Assembly (NCBI GenBank): GCA_963752695.1
Contig: CAVVZB010000004.1
Location: 124,001-188,000, forward strand
DNA from: Bog-113 sp963752695
GTDB lineage: Bacteria > Acidobacteriota > Terriglobia > Bryobacterales > Bryobacteraceae
Direction of reading: 5' to 3'
Length of the DNA: 64,000 nt
Below are positions 8,650 to 17,169 of the stretch, one piece after another (within the stretch, counting starts at the first letter, position 1; the number at the start of each line of letters is the position of its first letter). A model generated the notes under the pieces. The model was not told the DNA's origin. It searched no databases and saw only the letters and a list, made by a program, of their open reading frames with translations. The translations under genes and the position numbers were made by a program.

Positions 8650-9372
8650 GTGAACCGATTCCTCTGGTTAGGCCTAGCTGCTCTTATCAGTACTACCGAT
8701 GTCCGCGCTGCTGATCCCGCGCTTCTTGAAAGCCCCCGCGCTGCTGTGTCTTCAGAGATTCTGAACGAACCTTCGCCAGCAAACGAAAATACATCCACTG
8801 ATGGACAAGCCGCATCTAGCGCCGCCCAGCCACAAGAGACGAATTCTGTGCCAGCCGCCGTTTATCGTCCCTATACCGTGGGGCAAAAGTTCCGCTTTGC
8901 CACGCGCGACGCGTTCGGATTTTACGCGCTTGCCGGCGTCGGCGTTTCCGCTGGATTTTCCCAGCTAACCAATACCCCGAGCGAGTGGGGACAAGGTTCG
9001 GAAGGCTATGCCCGGCGCTACGCGAACTCGTTTGGAGTGAATCTCTCCTACCAATACTTCAACGCCGCGCTCGCTTCGGCCCTGCACAACGATCCCCGCT
9101 ATTTTCCTTCCGTTGACCGGTCGGTGAAGGGGCGTTTGCGCCACGCAGTCGCGCATGCCTTTCTCACCCGCAAAGACGATGGTACCGAGGCCCTGGCATA
9201 CGGTCGCTGGGCAAGCGCCGTCGGTGCAGGCTTCCTCTCGAATGCCTGGAATCCCCGCTCCAACAACTCGGCTGGCGATGCGCTCCAGACAGCGGGTACT
9301 ATCCTGGCCATCGACCTTGCCATCAAGGTCGGCCAGGAATTTGTCCCTTTCCTCCGCCACCTGAATCCCTGA
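8650..9372 (+). CDS. Secreted protein of unknown function
   Basis: Not assigned to a named family. 240 residues with a short signal peptide (MNRFLWLGLAALISTTDVRA), a low-complexity Ser/Pro/Asn/Gln linker to about residue 70, then a conserved-looking domain with alternating small residues (FYALAGVGVSAGFSQL, GVNLSYQYFNAALASAL, DPRYFPS). The small-residue-rich segments might be membrane- or porin-associated, but no barrel repeat is clear. The start is GTG at 8650. The gene ends 57 bases before the phosphofructokinase start. Confidence 0.7.
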   Translation: MNRFLWLGLAALISTTDVRAADPALLESPRAAVSSEILNEPSPANENTSTDGQAASSAAQPQETNSVPAAVYRPYTVGQKFRFATRDAFGFYALAGVGVSAGFSQLTNTPSEWGQGSEGYARRYANSFGVNLSYQYFNAALASALHNDPRYFPSVDRSVKGRLRHAVAHAFLTRKDDGTEALAYGRWASAVGAGFLSNAWNPRSNNSAGDALQTAGTILAIDLAIKVGQEFVPFLRHLNP

Positions 9373-9429
9373 CTCCGGTCTTTCAGCCGATACCCTAAAA
9401 TGAAGTGAACTCACATTTCAGGAGAACGC

Positions 9430-10614
9430 ATGGCTTCAAAAAGGATCGGTATCCTCACCGGTGGCGGTGATGTGCCCGGCCTCAATTCCGTTATCAAGAC
9501 CGTAGTTTACCGGGGCAGCGAGATCGACTGCGAAGTTGTCGGCCTTCGCCGTGGCTGGGAGTCGCTGACTCACCTCAACTTCGACGACCCCGCGACTGTA
9601 TCCCGCTACGTGCTCCCGCTCAATCGCGAAAATACCCGCACCATTGACCGCACGGGTGGGACGTACCTTCACAGTTCCCGCACCAATCCCAAGAAGATGA
9701 AAAAGCTTCCTCCGTTTCTCGCTGGCGCTAGCTTTCCTTCTTCCGAAGCAACGAAAGACGGAGTGACTTCTACCGTCTTCGATATGACCAAACAGGTTTT
9801 ATCGAATATCGAACGGCTGAAGTTGGACTACCTGATCGCCATCGGCGGGGACGACACTCTCAGCTATGCCGCCCATCTCGACGCGGCTGGTTTCAAAGTG
9901 CTCGCGATTCCGAAAACCATGGACAACGACGTCCGGAACACCGAGTACTGTATCGGGTTTTCGACCGCCATCACGCGAGCCAATGAAGCCATCGAGAGGC
10001 AGCGCACCACCGTCGGCTCCCATGAACGCATCGGTGTGTTCCGAATCTTTGGCCGCGACGCTGGATACACCGCCCTTTACACGGCCTATGTTACTTCCAT
10101 GCGTTGCTGCATCCCGGAGTTTGAGTTCGATCTCGAAAAGCTGATTGACCTCATCATGACCGACAAGCGCCAGAGCCCCAGCAGCTATGCGCTGATCGTT
10201 CTTTCCGAAGGCGCGAAATGGAAGGGTTACGATCTTCGCGACGTCGGTGAAGCCGATGCATTCGGGCATCGCAAGAAGGCCAACATCGGCGAAGCGCTCA
10301 GCGAAGAAATCAAGAAGAGCACCGGCGAAGAGACAATCGTCAGCGACTTGACTTACGATCTCCGCAGTGGCAGTCCGGACTTCGTCGATAAGATGGTCGC
10401 CTCCACCTTCGCCGGTATGGCGATCGACTGCATTCACGAAGGCAAGCATGGCTTGATGATGGGCATCAGCCAGGGCTGCTACGCCACCGTGCCGATCCCG
10501 GATCCGAAGCTCGGTCCGCGCAAGGTAGATATCCCGTCGATGTACAACATCAATCGCTACCGGCCCATCTACACGCACAAGATCGGACTTCCCATCTTCC
10601 TGACTAGGGCCTAG
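9430..10614 (+). CDS. pfp: 6-phosphofructokinase, probably pyrophosphate-dependent
   Basis: Phosphorylates fructose 6-phosphate in glycolysis, probably reversibly. The N-terminus RIGILTGGGDVPGLNSVI is the nucleotide/phosphate-binding glycine turn. At residues 139-142 the motif is GGDD and at 161-167 PKTMDND. In the known family, ATP enzymes have GGDG and PGTIDND, while Asp plus Lys at these places marks PPi enzymes. TVGSHERIGVFRIFGRDAG follows as the substrate-binding region. The 394-residue length suits the PPi and mixed-substrate groups. AGGAG at 9420-9424 sets the ATG. The 3' end overlaps the convergent HDAC-like gene by 11 bases. Confidence 0.88.
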   Translation: MASKRIGILTGGGDVPGLNSVIKTVVYRGSEIDCEVVGLRRGWESLTHLNFDDPATVSRYVLPLNRENTRTIDRTGGTYLHSSRTNPKKMKKLPPFLAGASFPSSEATKDGVTSTVFDMTKQVLSNIERLKLDYLIAIGGDDTLSYAAHLDAAGFKVLAIPKTMDNDVRNTEYCIGFSTAITRANEAIERQRTTVGSHERIGVFRIFGRDAGYTALYTAYVTSMRCCIPEFEFDLEKLIDLIMTDKRQSPSSYALIVLSEGAKWKGYDLRDVGEADAFGHRKKANIGEALSEEIKKSTGEETIVSDLTYDLRSGSPDFVDKMVASTFAGMAIDCIHEGKHGLMMGISQGCYATVPIPDPKLGPRKVDIPSMYNINRYRPIYTHKIGLPIFLTRA

Positions 10615-11524
10615 TCGTACAGGCGTGCTGTCCAAACCCTAACGCGGCCGCTTCCCGAAACGTGTTCGCGTGCGCTTCAATGGTTGGCTCGATCGGATCG
10701 GAATAACCCCCGCCGATCGTGATCACCACCGGAATGCCACGCGTCTGGCAAGCTTCCAGCACCATGCGGTCGCGCGCCTGCAAACCTTGATGTGTCAGGT
10801 CCAAACGGCCCAGCCGATCCGTGGCCAGGCCGTCCACCCCCGCTTGGAAAAATACGATTTGCGGACGAAACTTGAACACCCCAGGCAGCTCCCGCGCCAC
10901 TGTCGCCAGGAACTCTTCATCGGCGGTCCCATCGTCCAGCCCGACGTCCCGCTTGGAAGTCTGCTTTCGTAAGGGGAAGTTCTTCTGGCCATGGATCGAC
11001 AGCGTTAACACGTCGGGATCGTCCGCGAAGATAGCTGCTGTCCCGTCGCCTTGATGCACGTCCAGATCGATTACAGCCGCCCGCCGTATCCGTCCCGCTT
11101 CCCGTAGCCATAGAATGCCGATAGCGATATCGTTAAACACGCAGAATCCCGAGCCTTCCGCGTAAAAAGCGTGATGCGTTCCGCCTGCCAGCGCACCACT
11201 GCAGCCGTCGACCCACGCGCGTTGCGTCGCGGCCAACGTCCCGCCCGCCGAAGCCAACGTCCTTGCCACCAGTGCTTCCGACCACGGGAAGCCGATCCGC
11301 CGGATCTCCGATGCGCTCAGCTGGCCGTTGAGGAATCGCCGGACATAGTTCGGGTCGTGCGCCAACTCCACCGTCGCCGCATCGGCTAAGGGCGAGGGCT
11401 CAAACTCGAATCGCGGATCGCCGGACAGCGCCTCGCGCAATGCCCGGTATTTATGCATCGGGAACTTGTGCCCGGCTGGTAGCGGAATGGTGTAAAGGTC
11501 TGAATAGAAGAGGTGCAGCGCCAT
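10604..11524 (-). CDS. Histone deacetylase-family (acetoin-utilisation-like) amidohydrolase
   Basis: A zinc-dependent deacetylase of the arginase/HDAC fold, 306 residues, probably removing acetyl groups from an acetylated amine or protein lysine. Signature parts: GGTHHAFYAEGSGFCVFND (His-His dyad), DLDVHQGDGT (zinc ligands Asp and His), AGVDGLATDRLG (third ligand Asp), and GGGYS with the catalytic Tyr. The ATG at 11524 follows the DUF1080 stop after one base, so a longer frame to 11647 is rejected. It is the last gene of the cdaA-led cluster. The true substrate in bacteria of this type is usually unknown. Confidence 0.86.
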   Translation of the reverse strand: MALHLFYSDLYTIPLPAGHKFPMHKYRALREALSGDPRFEFEPSPLADAATVELAHDPNYVRRFLNGQLSASEIRRIGFPWSEALVARTLASAGGTLAATQRAWVDGCSGALAGGTHHAFYAEGSGFCVFNDIAIGILWLREAGRIRRAAVIDLDVHQGDGTAAIFADDPDVLTLSIHGQKNFPLRKQTSKRDVGLDDGTADEEFLATVARELPGVFKFRPQIVFFQAGVDGLATDRLGRLDLTHQGLQARDRMVLEACQTRGIPVVITIGGGYSDPIEPTIEAHANTFREAAALGFGQHACTTRP

Positions 11525-11525
11525 C

Positions 11526-12143
11526 CTAGCGATTGGATCGGTCGCGAATAAAGATGTCTTTGAAAAGAATGTCTCCACCACCACCCATGTGCATCTGCAG
11601 CGCAATCGTTCCGTCCACCGACTTCGGCTTTGGATCGGTGAAGTCAATGATTGTGACGCCGTTTAACCGCGCAATATAGTGATTGCCTTCCACGATCATC
11701 AAGTAGTCGTTCCAATCGTGTGGATGGATTACCGATTCATTCTCGGGAGAAGGCCACACGATCCACTCGCGACCGTCCCCATACATCCCGCCCGTGTGTT
11801 TGTTGATACCCGGATCGATCTCAAACTGCATCCCCTGGCTCACATCCACCGTACCGGGCTTGAACGCCGTATGGAAGAAAACCCCACTATTGCCTTCGCT
11901 AATGCACTTGAAACGCAGCGCGAGCTCGAAGCTCTTATAGGATTTCGCAGTCTGCAGATAGCCGTAGTTTTTGGTCACTGTCTGGCCATGGATCGCGCCA
12001 TCCACCACTTCCCATTTCTCCTGGCCCACCGGCTCCCATCCACTCAGATCATGCCCGTTAAACAGCGCGACCCAACCAGGCTTATCTTGAGCGCCTAACG
12101 CCATTGCCATGGCTGCCAATAAAAATCCCAAACGCAGTCTCAA
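11526..12143 (-). CDS. DUF1080 / 3-keto-disaccharide hydrolase-like secreted protein
   Basis: A 205-residue exported beta-sandwich protein. The signal peptide MRLRLGFLLAAMAMALGAQ precedes the typical DUF1080 opening GWVALFNGHDLSGWEPV. Later motifs NSGVFFHT, YGDGREWIVWPSPEN, HDWNDYLMIVEGNHYIARLNG and GTIALQMHMGGG fit the family. Some members hydrolyse 3-keto-glycosides and the fold resembles concanavalin-like lectins. Its ATGA start overlaps the glmM stop by four bases, an odd place for a secreted glycosidase-like gene, so cotranscription with glmM is likely. Confidence 0.87.
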   Translation of the reverse strand: MRLRLGFLLAAMAMALGAQDKPGWVALFNGHDLSGWEPVGQEKWEVVDGAIHGQTVTKNYGYLQTAKSYKSFELALRFKCISEGNSGVFFHTAFKPGTVDVSQGMQFEIDPGINKHTGGMYGDGREWIVWPSPENESVIHPHDWNDYLMIVEGNHYIARLNGVTIIDFTDPKPKSVDGTIALQMHMGGGGDILFKDIFIRDRSNR

Positions 12144-13486
12144 GCCAGCTCCTTCTCCAAACTCTTAGCGATGCTCGCGGAGTAGTGATCCACCAACGCC
12201 GCATCGCGACCTTCAACCATCACGCGCACTAGAGGTTCCGTGCCTGAGAAGCGCACCAGCACCCGGCCCGCGCCGTTCATCGCTGTTTCCGCTTTCCGGA
12301 TTTCGCTTTGTACGTCCGGCAAGTCTTGAATATCGCGGCGCTGTTTGATCCGCACGTTCACCAGCTTCTGCGGGTAAATCTCGAGATCCGCAATCAGCGC
12401 CGCCACCGTCTTCTTCTCGGCTTGCGCCACCCCTAGCACTTGCAGAGCGGTCAGCATGCCATCGCCCGTCGTCGCATAGTTGCGGAAGATGACGTGCCCG
12501 GATTGCTCGCCACCCAGGCTTGCCCCCGTTCGCAGCATTTCTTCCAAGACGTACTTGTCACCGACCGGCGTTCGCAGCATCTTCAATCCGTCGCGCTGCA
12601 GCGCCATCTCCAAGCCAAGGTTCGACATCACCGTCGCCACGACGGTATCGCCCGCCAGAGCGGCCCGCTTTTTCAAAGCCCGCCCCAAAATGAGCAACTC
12701 AGCGTCGCCGTTGACGATCGCGCCATTGCCGGCCACCATGATCGCCCGGTCCGCATCTCCGTCGAAAGCCACGCCGGCATCCGCCTTGGCCGCTACCACG
12801 GCATCCGCCAGCGAATCCACGTGCAGCGCTCCGCAATGTGCGTTGATGTTCTTCCCGTTTGGGTGATTGTGAATGGCCGTCACCTGTGCGCCCGCGCGGC
12901 GGAACAGTTCGGGCGCGAGTGCCGATGCCGCCCCATTTCCACAATCGATAACCATGTGCAAACCGTCCAGCGGCTCCGGCAGCGTGGACAATAAATAATC
13001 ACAGTATTGAGGCGCTAGCGTCGTGTCTGCTTCCAGCTTCCGCGGCTCCTTCGGATGCTCCGCGCGAACGCGGAAAATCTCGTGTTCGATCTCCAACTCT
13101 TCTTCGTCCGGCAGCTTGTAACCGGTCTCGGCGAATACCTTGATGCCGTTATCCTCGTACGGATTATGCGAGGCCGAAATCATCACGCCCGCCGCGAAGT
13201 GTCCCGTTCTGGTCAGCCACGCCACGCCCGGCGTCGTAATGATCCCCGCAAAGCGCGCTTCCACCGCATGCTCGCGCAACCCGCCCGCTACCGCTTCGGC
13301 GATCCACTGGCCGGACTCCCGCGTGTCCATCGCCAGCAACACCGTCGGATCGACCGTACCGGACGCATGATGCGCGCGTAGATCCTTGCCGAGCGCGCTG
13401 CCGAATGCCGACACCGTGGCCGCGTCCAACGGAGCTACTCCCGCGACGCCGCGAATGCCATCCGTCCCAAATAGTTGTCTTGCCAT
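12140..13486 (-). CDS. glmM: Phosphoglucosamine mutase
   Basis: Converts glucosamine 6-phosphate to glucosamine 1-phosphate for UDP-GlcNAc, hence peptidoglycan and lipopolysaccharide. All four family signatures are present in 448 residues: phosphoserine loop ISASHNPYEDNGIK near 100, magnesium loop FDGDADRAIM near 240, sugar-binding GGEQSGHVIF near 325, and phosphate-binding RFSGTEPLVRVMVEG near 410. The N-terminus MARQLFGTDGIRGVAG is typical. The gene starts two bases after cdaR, the conserved cdaA-cdaR-glmM order, in which GlmM can bind and regulate CdaA in Firmicutes. Confidence 0.96.
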   Translation of the reverse strand: MARQLFGTDGIRGVAGVAPLDAATVSAFGSALGKDLRAHHASGTVDPTVLLAMDTRESGQWIAEAVAGGLREHAVEARFAGIITTPGVAWLTRTGHFAAGVMISASHNPYEDNGIKVFAETGYKLPDEEELEIEHEIFRVRAEHPKEPRKLEADTTLAPQYCDYLLSTLPEPLDGLHMVIDCGNGAASALAPELFRRAGAQVTAIHNHPNGKNINAHCGALHVDSLADAVVAAKADAGVAFDGDADRAIMVAGNGAIVNGDAELLILGRALKKRAALAGDTVVATVMSNLGLEMALQRDGLKMLRTPVGDKYVLEEMLRTGASLGGEQSGHVIFRNYATTGDGMLTALQVLGVAQAEKKTVAALIADLEIYPQKLVNVRIKQRRDIQDLPDVQSEIRKAETAMNGAGRVLVRFSGTEPLVRVMVEGRDAALVDHYSASIAKSLEKELA

Positions 13487-13488
13487 CG

Positions 13489-14133
13489 TCAGTTCTTCAG
13501 TATGACCGTAACCTGAACGGGCTCGAAATTATAAAAACGAACCTGCGGCTCGGCGATAAACGGTGAGGTGAGAATCGGCTTGCCGCTCTCCACCGCTTTG
13601 AGATTCACCGGATCGGTAGAAACCGACAGTACGCGCTCCACCCGGCTGCGTGGTCCCACAACGTCCAAACGGCTCGGTTCCAGCCGTACCCGGGCAATTG
13701 GGCGGCCTCCGGGAGGAGCGCCCGACCACTGCACTTCGACTGGCACCGACCGGCGCTCCCGTTCCTCGAAGTTATAGCGCAACTGCGCCGGAACCGATCG
13801 GATCAGCTGTACACCTTTGGGGAGACGCATCGTGCTGGTGTCGATATTGAAGGTCCGCTCGCCGGGCCCGCGCACCGTGGCGAAATCGAGCACCACCGGC
13901 GAGGGAACCGCGCTGAATTCCTTCAACCGTCCGCTCACGCCCAGCAATTCCACTTGAACGCTGCCGACAATGTCCGAACTGATCTCCAGATCGCGCGGTC
14001 CATATTTGTACTGCACCGGCACCCGCACCACCGTAGCCATCTCCGGTTCGCTCGCCACAGCCATCCAGATTACGGTCGCGACCGCCAGACACGCCAGCTT
14101 CCATGGCCAGTCCTGGAAGAACCGGCGAATCAC
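13489..14133 (-). CDS. cdaR: YbbR-domain regulator of diadenylate cyclase (CdaR-like)
   Basis: Membrane-anchored extracytoplasmic protein that in other bacteria modulates the neighbouring c-di-AMP synthase. 214 residues with one N-terminal membrane segment (KLACLAVATVIWMAVA) followed by two YbbR-type beta repeats, about residues 35-115 and 120-205. Many CdaR proteins have three or four YbbR repeats, so this is a short version. The start overlaps the cdaA stop by four bases (ATGA), implying translational coupling. Confidence 0.85.
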   Translation of the reverse strand: MIRRFFQDWPWKLACLAVATVIWMAVASEPEMATVVRVPVQYKYGPRDLEISSDIVGSVQVELLGVSGRLKEFSAVPSPVVLDFATVRGPGERTFNIDTSTMRLPKGVQLIRSVPAQLRYNFEERERRSVPVEVQWSGAPPGGRPIARVRLEPSRLDVVGPRSRVERVLSVSTDPVNLKAVESGKPILTSPFIAEPQVRFYNFEPVQVTVILKN

Positions 14134-14969
14134 AGCCGCGCCGCTTTCTCGGCCGGAACTGCGGGCTCATCCGCCGGCGGAACAGTAATCGAAGCGCCCG
14201 ACAGACTGCTGTACTTGCCGGACCCGAAATGCCGGTGGATCTTCTCATCCACGATCTCCGCCGTCAGGTTCGATTGCAGCTCACCGAACGCCGCTACCGA
14301 GATCCATCCCGTCTCCTCGCTCACCACGAGCGCCATGCAGTCGGTTTCCTCGGTGATTCCAATGGCCGCGCGATGCCGGGTTCCGAGTTTGCTTGAGATC
14401 GCCGGATTGGTGCTGAGCGGCAGGAAGCAGGCGGCCGCGCTTACCTTTTCTTTCTGAATAATCACCGCGCCATCGTGCAGTGCCGCGCCCGGCTCAAAGA
14501 TCGCCAGCAGCAAATCCCGCGAGATCTCCGCTTCCAGTCGCACCCCGCTCTCCACGAACGTCCGCAATCCGATGTCGCGCTCCAGCACGATCAACGCGCC
14601 CGTGCGGCGTTCGGCCAGATTGGAAATCGCCATTAGGACTTCATCGGCTGCCTGGGGACGTTTGAATCCGCGCCCGGTCCAATTCTTTCGTCCGATGCGC
14701 GCCAACGTGCGGCGGATCTCGCTCTGAAACAGAATCACCGTCGCAATTGCCGAATACGGTACCAAGTACGACAGCAGCGTGCGCAGCGCTTCCAGTCCCA
14801 ACCGGATGGATGCGACATAGACGACGATCACGGTCACAATCCCGCCAAGGATATGTGCCGCGCGGGTTCCGCGTACGATCACCAGTAGCTGGTAAATCAC
14901 GAAACCTACGGCCAATATGTCCACCACCGACCATACGGTCAGCCTCGTAAATGGCTCTAACAACGACAT
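14130..14969 (-). CDS. cdaA: Diadenylate cyclase (c-di-AMP synthase)
   Basis: Makes cyclic di-AMP from two ATP. 279 residues with three N-terminal membrane segments (about 10-80) and a DAC domain containing the signature DGA in GAALHDGAVII and the RHR in LGTRHRAAIGITEETD, both needed for catalysis. The ATG at 14969 gives the usual N-terminus MSLLEPFTRLTVWSVVDILA; a frame extending to 15191 overlaps ribBA and is rejected. It is the first gene of cdaA-cdaR-glmM-DUF1080-HDAC and is divergent from ribBA, sharing a 79-base control region. Confidence 0.94.
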   Translation of the reverse strand: MSLLEPFTRLTVWSVVDILAVGFVIYQLLVIVRGTRAAHILGGIVTVIVVYVASIRLGLEALRTLLSYLVPYSAIATVILFQSEIRRTLARIGRKNWTGRGFKRPQAADEVLMAISNLAERRTGALIVLERDIGLRTFVESGVRLEAEISRDLLLAIFEPGAALHDGAVIIQKEKVSAAACFLPLSTNPAISSKLGTRHRAAIGITEETDCMALVVSEETGWISVAAFGELQSNLTAEIVDEKIHRHFGSGKYSSLSGASITVPPADEPAVPAEKAARL

Positions 14970-14994
14970 TGGCTGGTCTATTTTGCCATAACAT

Positions 14995-15023
14995 TTGACG
15001 CAATTGCGACGAGTTTGTTGTAT
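14995..15023 (+). promoter_or_regulatory. Possible sigma70-type promoter of ribBA
   Basis: TTGACG (14995-15000) is followed after 17 bases by TTGTAT (15018-15023), about 25 bases before the ribBA ATG. The -35 is good and the -10 is weak. No FMN riboswitch fits in the 79-base divergent gap. Confidence 0.35.
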
Positions 15024-15048
15024 CCCGAAGTAAACTGAAATCAGGTAA

Positions 15049-16149
15049 ATGGGTTTTGTATCGATTCCCGAAGCCCTCGCTGCAATCCAGGCGGGGCGCA
15101 TGGTTGTCGTCGTCGATGACGAGGACCGCGAGAACGAGGGCGACCTCACCATCGCCGCGGAGTTCATCACTCCGGAAATCATCACGTTCATGGCGCTACA
15201 TGGACGCGGCCTGATTTGCTTGGCCTTGACGCCCGCGCGCTGCGATTATCTCCGGCTTCCCATGCAGGCCGAACAGAACACGTCCACCTTCGGAACCGCG
15301 TTTACGCAGACCATCGATGCTCGCGAAGGCGTCACAACCGGCATCTCGTCGGCGGACCGCGCCCGCACGATTCTGGCCGCGATCGATCCGGCGACCCGTC
15401 CGGCGGATTTGGCCCGACCTGGTCACGTCTTTCCCTTGCGTGCCCGGGAAGGCGGCGTCCTGGTCCGCGCGGGACAGACCGAAGCCGCGGTCGACCTCGC
15501 CCGGTTGGCAGGGCTCACCCCCGCCGGCGTGATCTGCGAAATAATGAACGATGACGGAACAATGGCGCGTGTTCCTCAACTGCTGGAATTCTGCTCGAAG
15601 CATGACCTGGTCATGACCTCCGTCGCCGAACTCATCCGCTATCGGATGAAGCACGAGCGATATATCCACCGCCGCTCCGAATCCACAATTCAGACCGCGT
15701 TCGGGCCGTTTCGCGCCATCTGGTATTCGAGCGATATTCTGCCGGAAAAACACGTTGCTCTGGTTTACGGAGAGATCGACGGCCAGGAGCCAGTTCTGGC
15801 CCGCATGCATTCTCACTGTCTCTATGGCGATGTTTTCGGCTCTACCAAATGCGAGTGCCAGGCGCTGATCCGCGGTTCGCTCAGCCGCATCGCTGAAGCA
15901 GGACGCGGGGTGCTCGTCTACCTGCATCAAAACGGACCCGGTTTACGTCATGAGCATACTGCCGTCGCGTCCGAACCGGGACACGTCCAGTTCCAGCATG
16001 AGAATGGGATCGGTGCTCAAATCTTGTCGGATCTCGGGCTGCGTGCGGTGCGGCTGCTGACCAATCACCCGCGCAAAGTGGTTGCCCTCGAAGGCTTCGG
16101 CATTCAGATTGTTGACCAGATCCCAGTGTTGGAGTTCGCACGCACCTGA
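15049..16149 (+). CDS. ribBA: RibBA: DHBP synthase fused to a degenerate GTP cyclohydrolase II domain
   Basis: Riboflavin pathway bifunctional protein, 366 residues. The N-terminal DHBP synthase half has DDEDRENEGDL and the later catalytic Glu/His regions (ARPGHVFPL, CEIMNDDGTM), so conversion of ribulose 5-phosphate to 3,4-dihydroxy-2-butanone 4-phosphate should work. The C-terminal half keeps the zinc cysteines C257, C268 and C270 (HSHC...KCEC) and RLLTNHPRKV. The catalytic stretch normally written GRGIGL is replaced by NGPGL at 295-299, removing the Arg used to attack GTP. The cyclohydrolase activity is therefore doubtful and a separate RibA would be expected elsewhere. Confidence 0.88.
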   Translation: MGFVSIPEALAAIQAGRMVVVVDDEDRENEGDLTIAAEFITPEIITFMALHGRGLICLALTPARCDYLRLPMQAEQNTSTFGTAFTQTIDAREGVTTGISSADRARTILAAIDPATRPADLARPGHVFPLRAREGGVLVRAGQTEAAVDLARLAGLTPAGVICEIMNDDGTMARVPQLLEFCSKHDLVMTSVAELIRYRMKHERYIHRRSESTIQTAFGPFRAIWYSSDILPEKHVALVYGEIDGQEPVLARMHSHCLYGDVFGSTKCECQALIRGSLSRIAEAGRGVLVYLHQNGPGLRHEHTAVASEPGHVQFQHENGIGAQILSDLGLRAVRLLTNHPRKVVALEGFGIQIVDQIPVLEFART

Positions 16150-16217
16150 CCATTCCGCGCAGATAATGGAACTCTGGCGGCATTTCATTCGTTACAATTA
16201 GCGATAGGAGTCTCTTC

Positions 16218-17168
16218 ATGACACAAACCACTTTGCGGGCCGCCGTCCTGCTTCTCTCGGGAACCTGCCTGTTTGGCGCGGATCCTCAACTGCTCAACAT
16301 GACGCCCGCCGGAACGCAGATGTACGCCGGCATCAACGTCGAACAGGCCAAAACGTCGCAGTTTGGGCAATTTCTGCTCGCCAGTCTCCCAGTTAACCCC
16401 GAGTTCCACGAGTTCATCACCTCCACCGGTTTCGATCCCCGGACCGATCTGCGGGAGGTTCTTGTGGTCACCAGCATTGCCCCGCACTCCGTTCCTAACG
16501 CAGTGGTGACGGGCGGATTACTCCTGGCGAAGGGGAACTTCAACATCCCGCAGATCCTCGCGGCAGCAGCCAAAGACGGTAAGGCGACCGTGATCTCGTA
16601 TGCCGGCGCGCAAGTCGTAACCTTCACCGACGGTGAGCATGCACAAGGGTTAGGTTTGATCGATTCTTCTACCGCAGTGGCTGGGGACGTTGCATCCGTT
16701 AAGGCAGCCCTCGATCAACGAAGTCATCCAGCTCCCATTGCGGCTGCTGTTATGGCCCGCATCAATCAACTCAGCACCACCGAGGACGCGTGGAGCGTAT
16801 CGACCGCTAATTTCGGTCAGTTGCCTTTGCCTGGCGCGGGTGGCGATTCCGGCTCCGCTGTCTTGCAAAGCATCACCCAGGCAAGCGGCGGCGTCAAGTT
16901 CGGCGCGCAGGTGCAACTCGACATGCAGGCCGTTACTGGTACATCCCAGGATGCCGCCTCACTGGGCGACGTCGTCAAGCTGCTGGCCCAGATGGTCCAG
17001 ATGCATGGCTCGCAAAACCAGGTTCCCGGCCAGATCACTGACCTCTTGAAGAGCCTGGTGGTAACCACCGATCAGAATACTGTCAAGGTCTCTCTCAGCT
17101 TGCCTGAGGATCAGATTGAGAGCTTATTCAAGATGGCGGAAAGCCATCACGGCCAGGGAAAGATCTAG
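16218..17168 (+). CDS. Secreted protein of unknown function
   Basis: Not assigned to a named family. 316 residues with a signal peptide (MTQTTLRAAVLLLSGTCLFG) followed by ADPQLLNMTPAGTQMYAGIN, then a mixed alpha/beta body resembling DUF3352-like periplasmic proteins: repeated motifs about limits of a squared value (GLGLIDSSTAVAGDVASVKAAL) and a Gln-rich helix near 265-285. Probably periplasmic or surface-exposed. It starts 68 bases after ribBA and ends one base from the convergent glycosyltransferase stop. Confidence 0.72.
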   Translation: MTQTTLRAAVLLLSGTCLFGADPQLLNMTPAGTQMYAGINVEQAKTSQFGQFLLASLPVNPEFHEFITSTGFDPRTDLREVLVVTSIAPHSVPNAVVTGGLLLAKGNFNIPQILAAAAKDGKATVISYAGAQVVTFTDGEHAQGLGLIDSSTAVAGDVASVKAALDQRSHPAPIAAAVMARINQLSTTEDAWSVSTANFGQLPLPGAGGDSGSAVLQSITQASGGVKFGAQVQLDMQAVTGTSQDAASLGDVVKLLAQMVQMHGSQNQVPGQITDLLKSLVVTTDQNTVKVSLSLPEDQIESLFKMAESHHGQGKI

Positions 17169-17169
17169 C

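Noticed and set aside
11525..11647. N-terminal extension of the HDAC-like gene
   Set aside because: It overlaps the DUF1080 coding sequence and the translation is Arg/Trp/Cys-rich without HDAC similarity.
14970..15191. 74-residue N-terminal extension of cdaA
   Set aside because: It would overlap ribBA in antisense and lacks family similarity; MSLLEPF at 14969 is the usual CdaA start.
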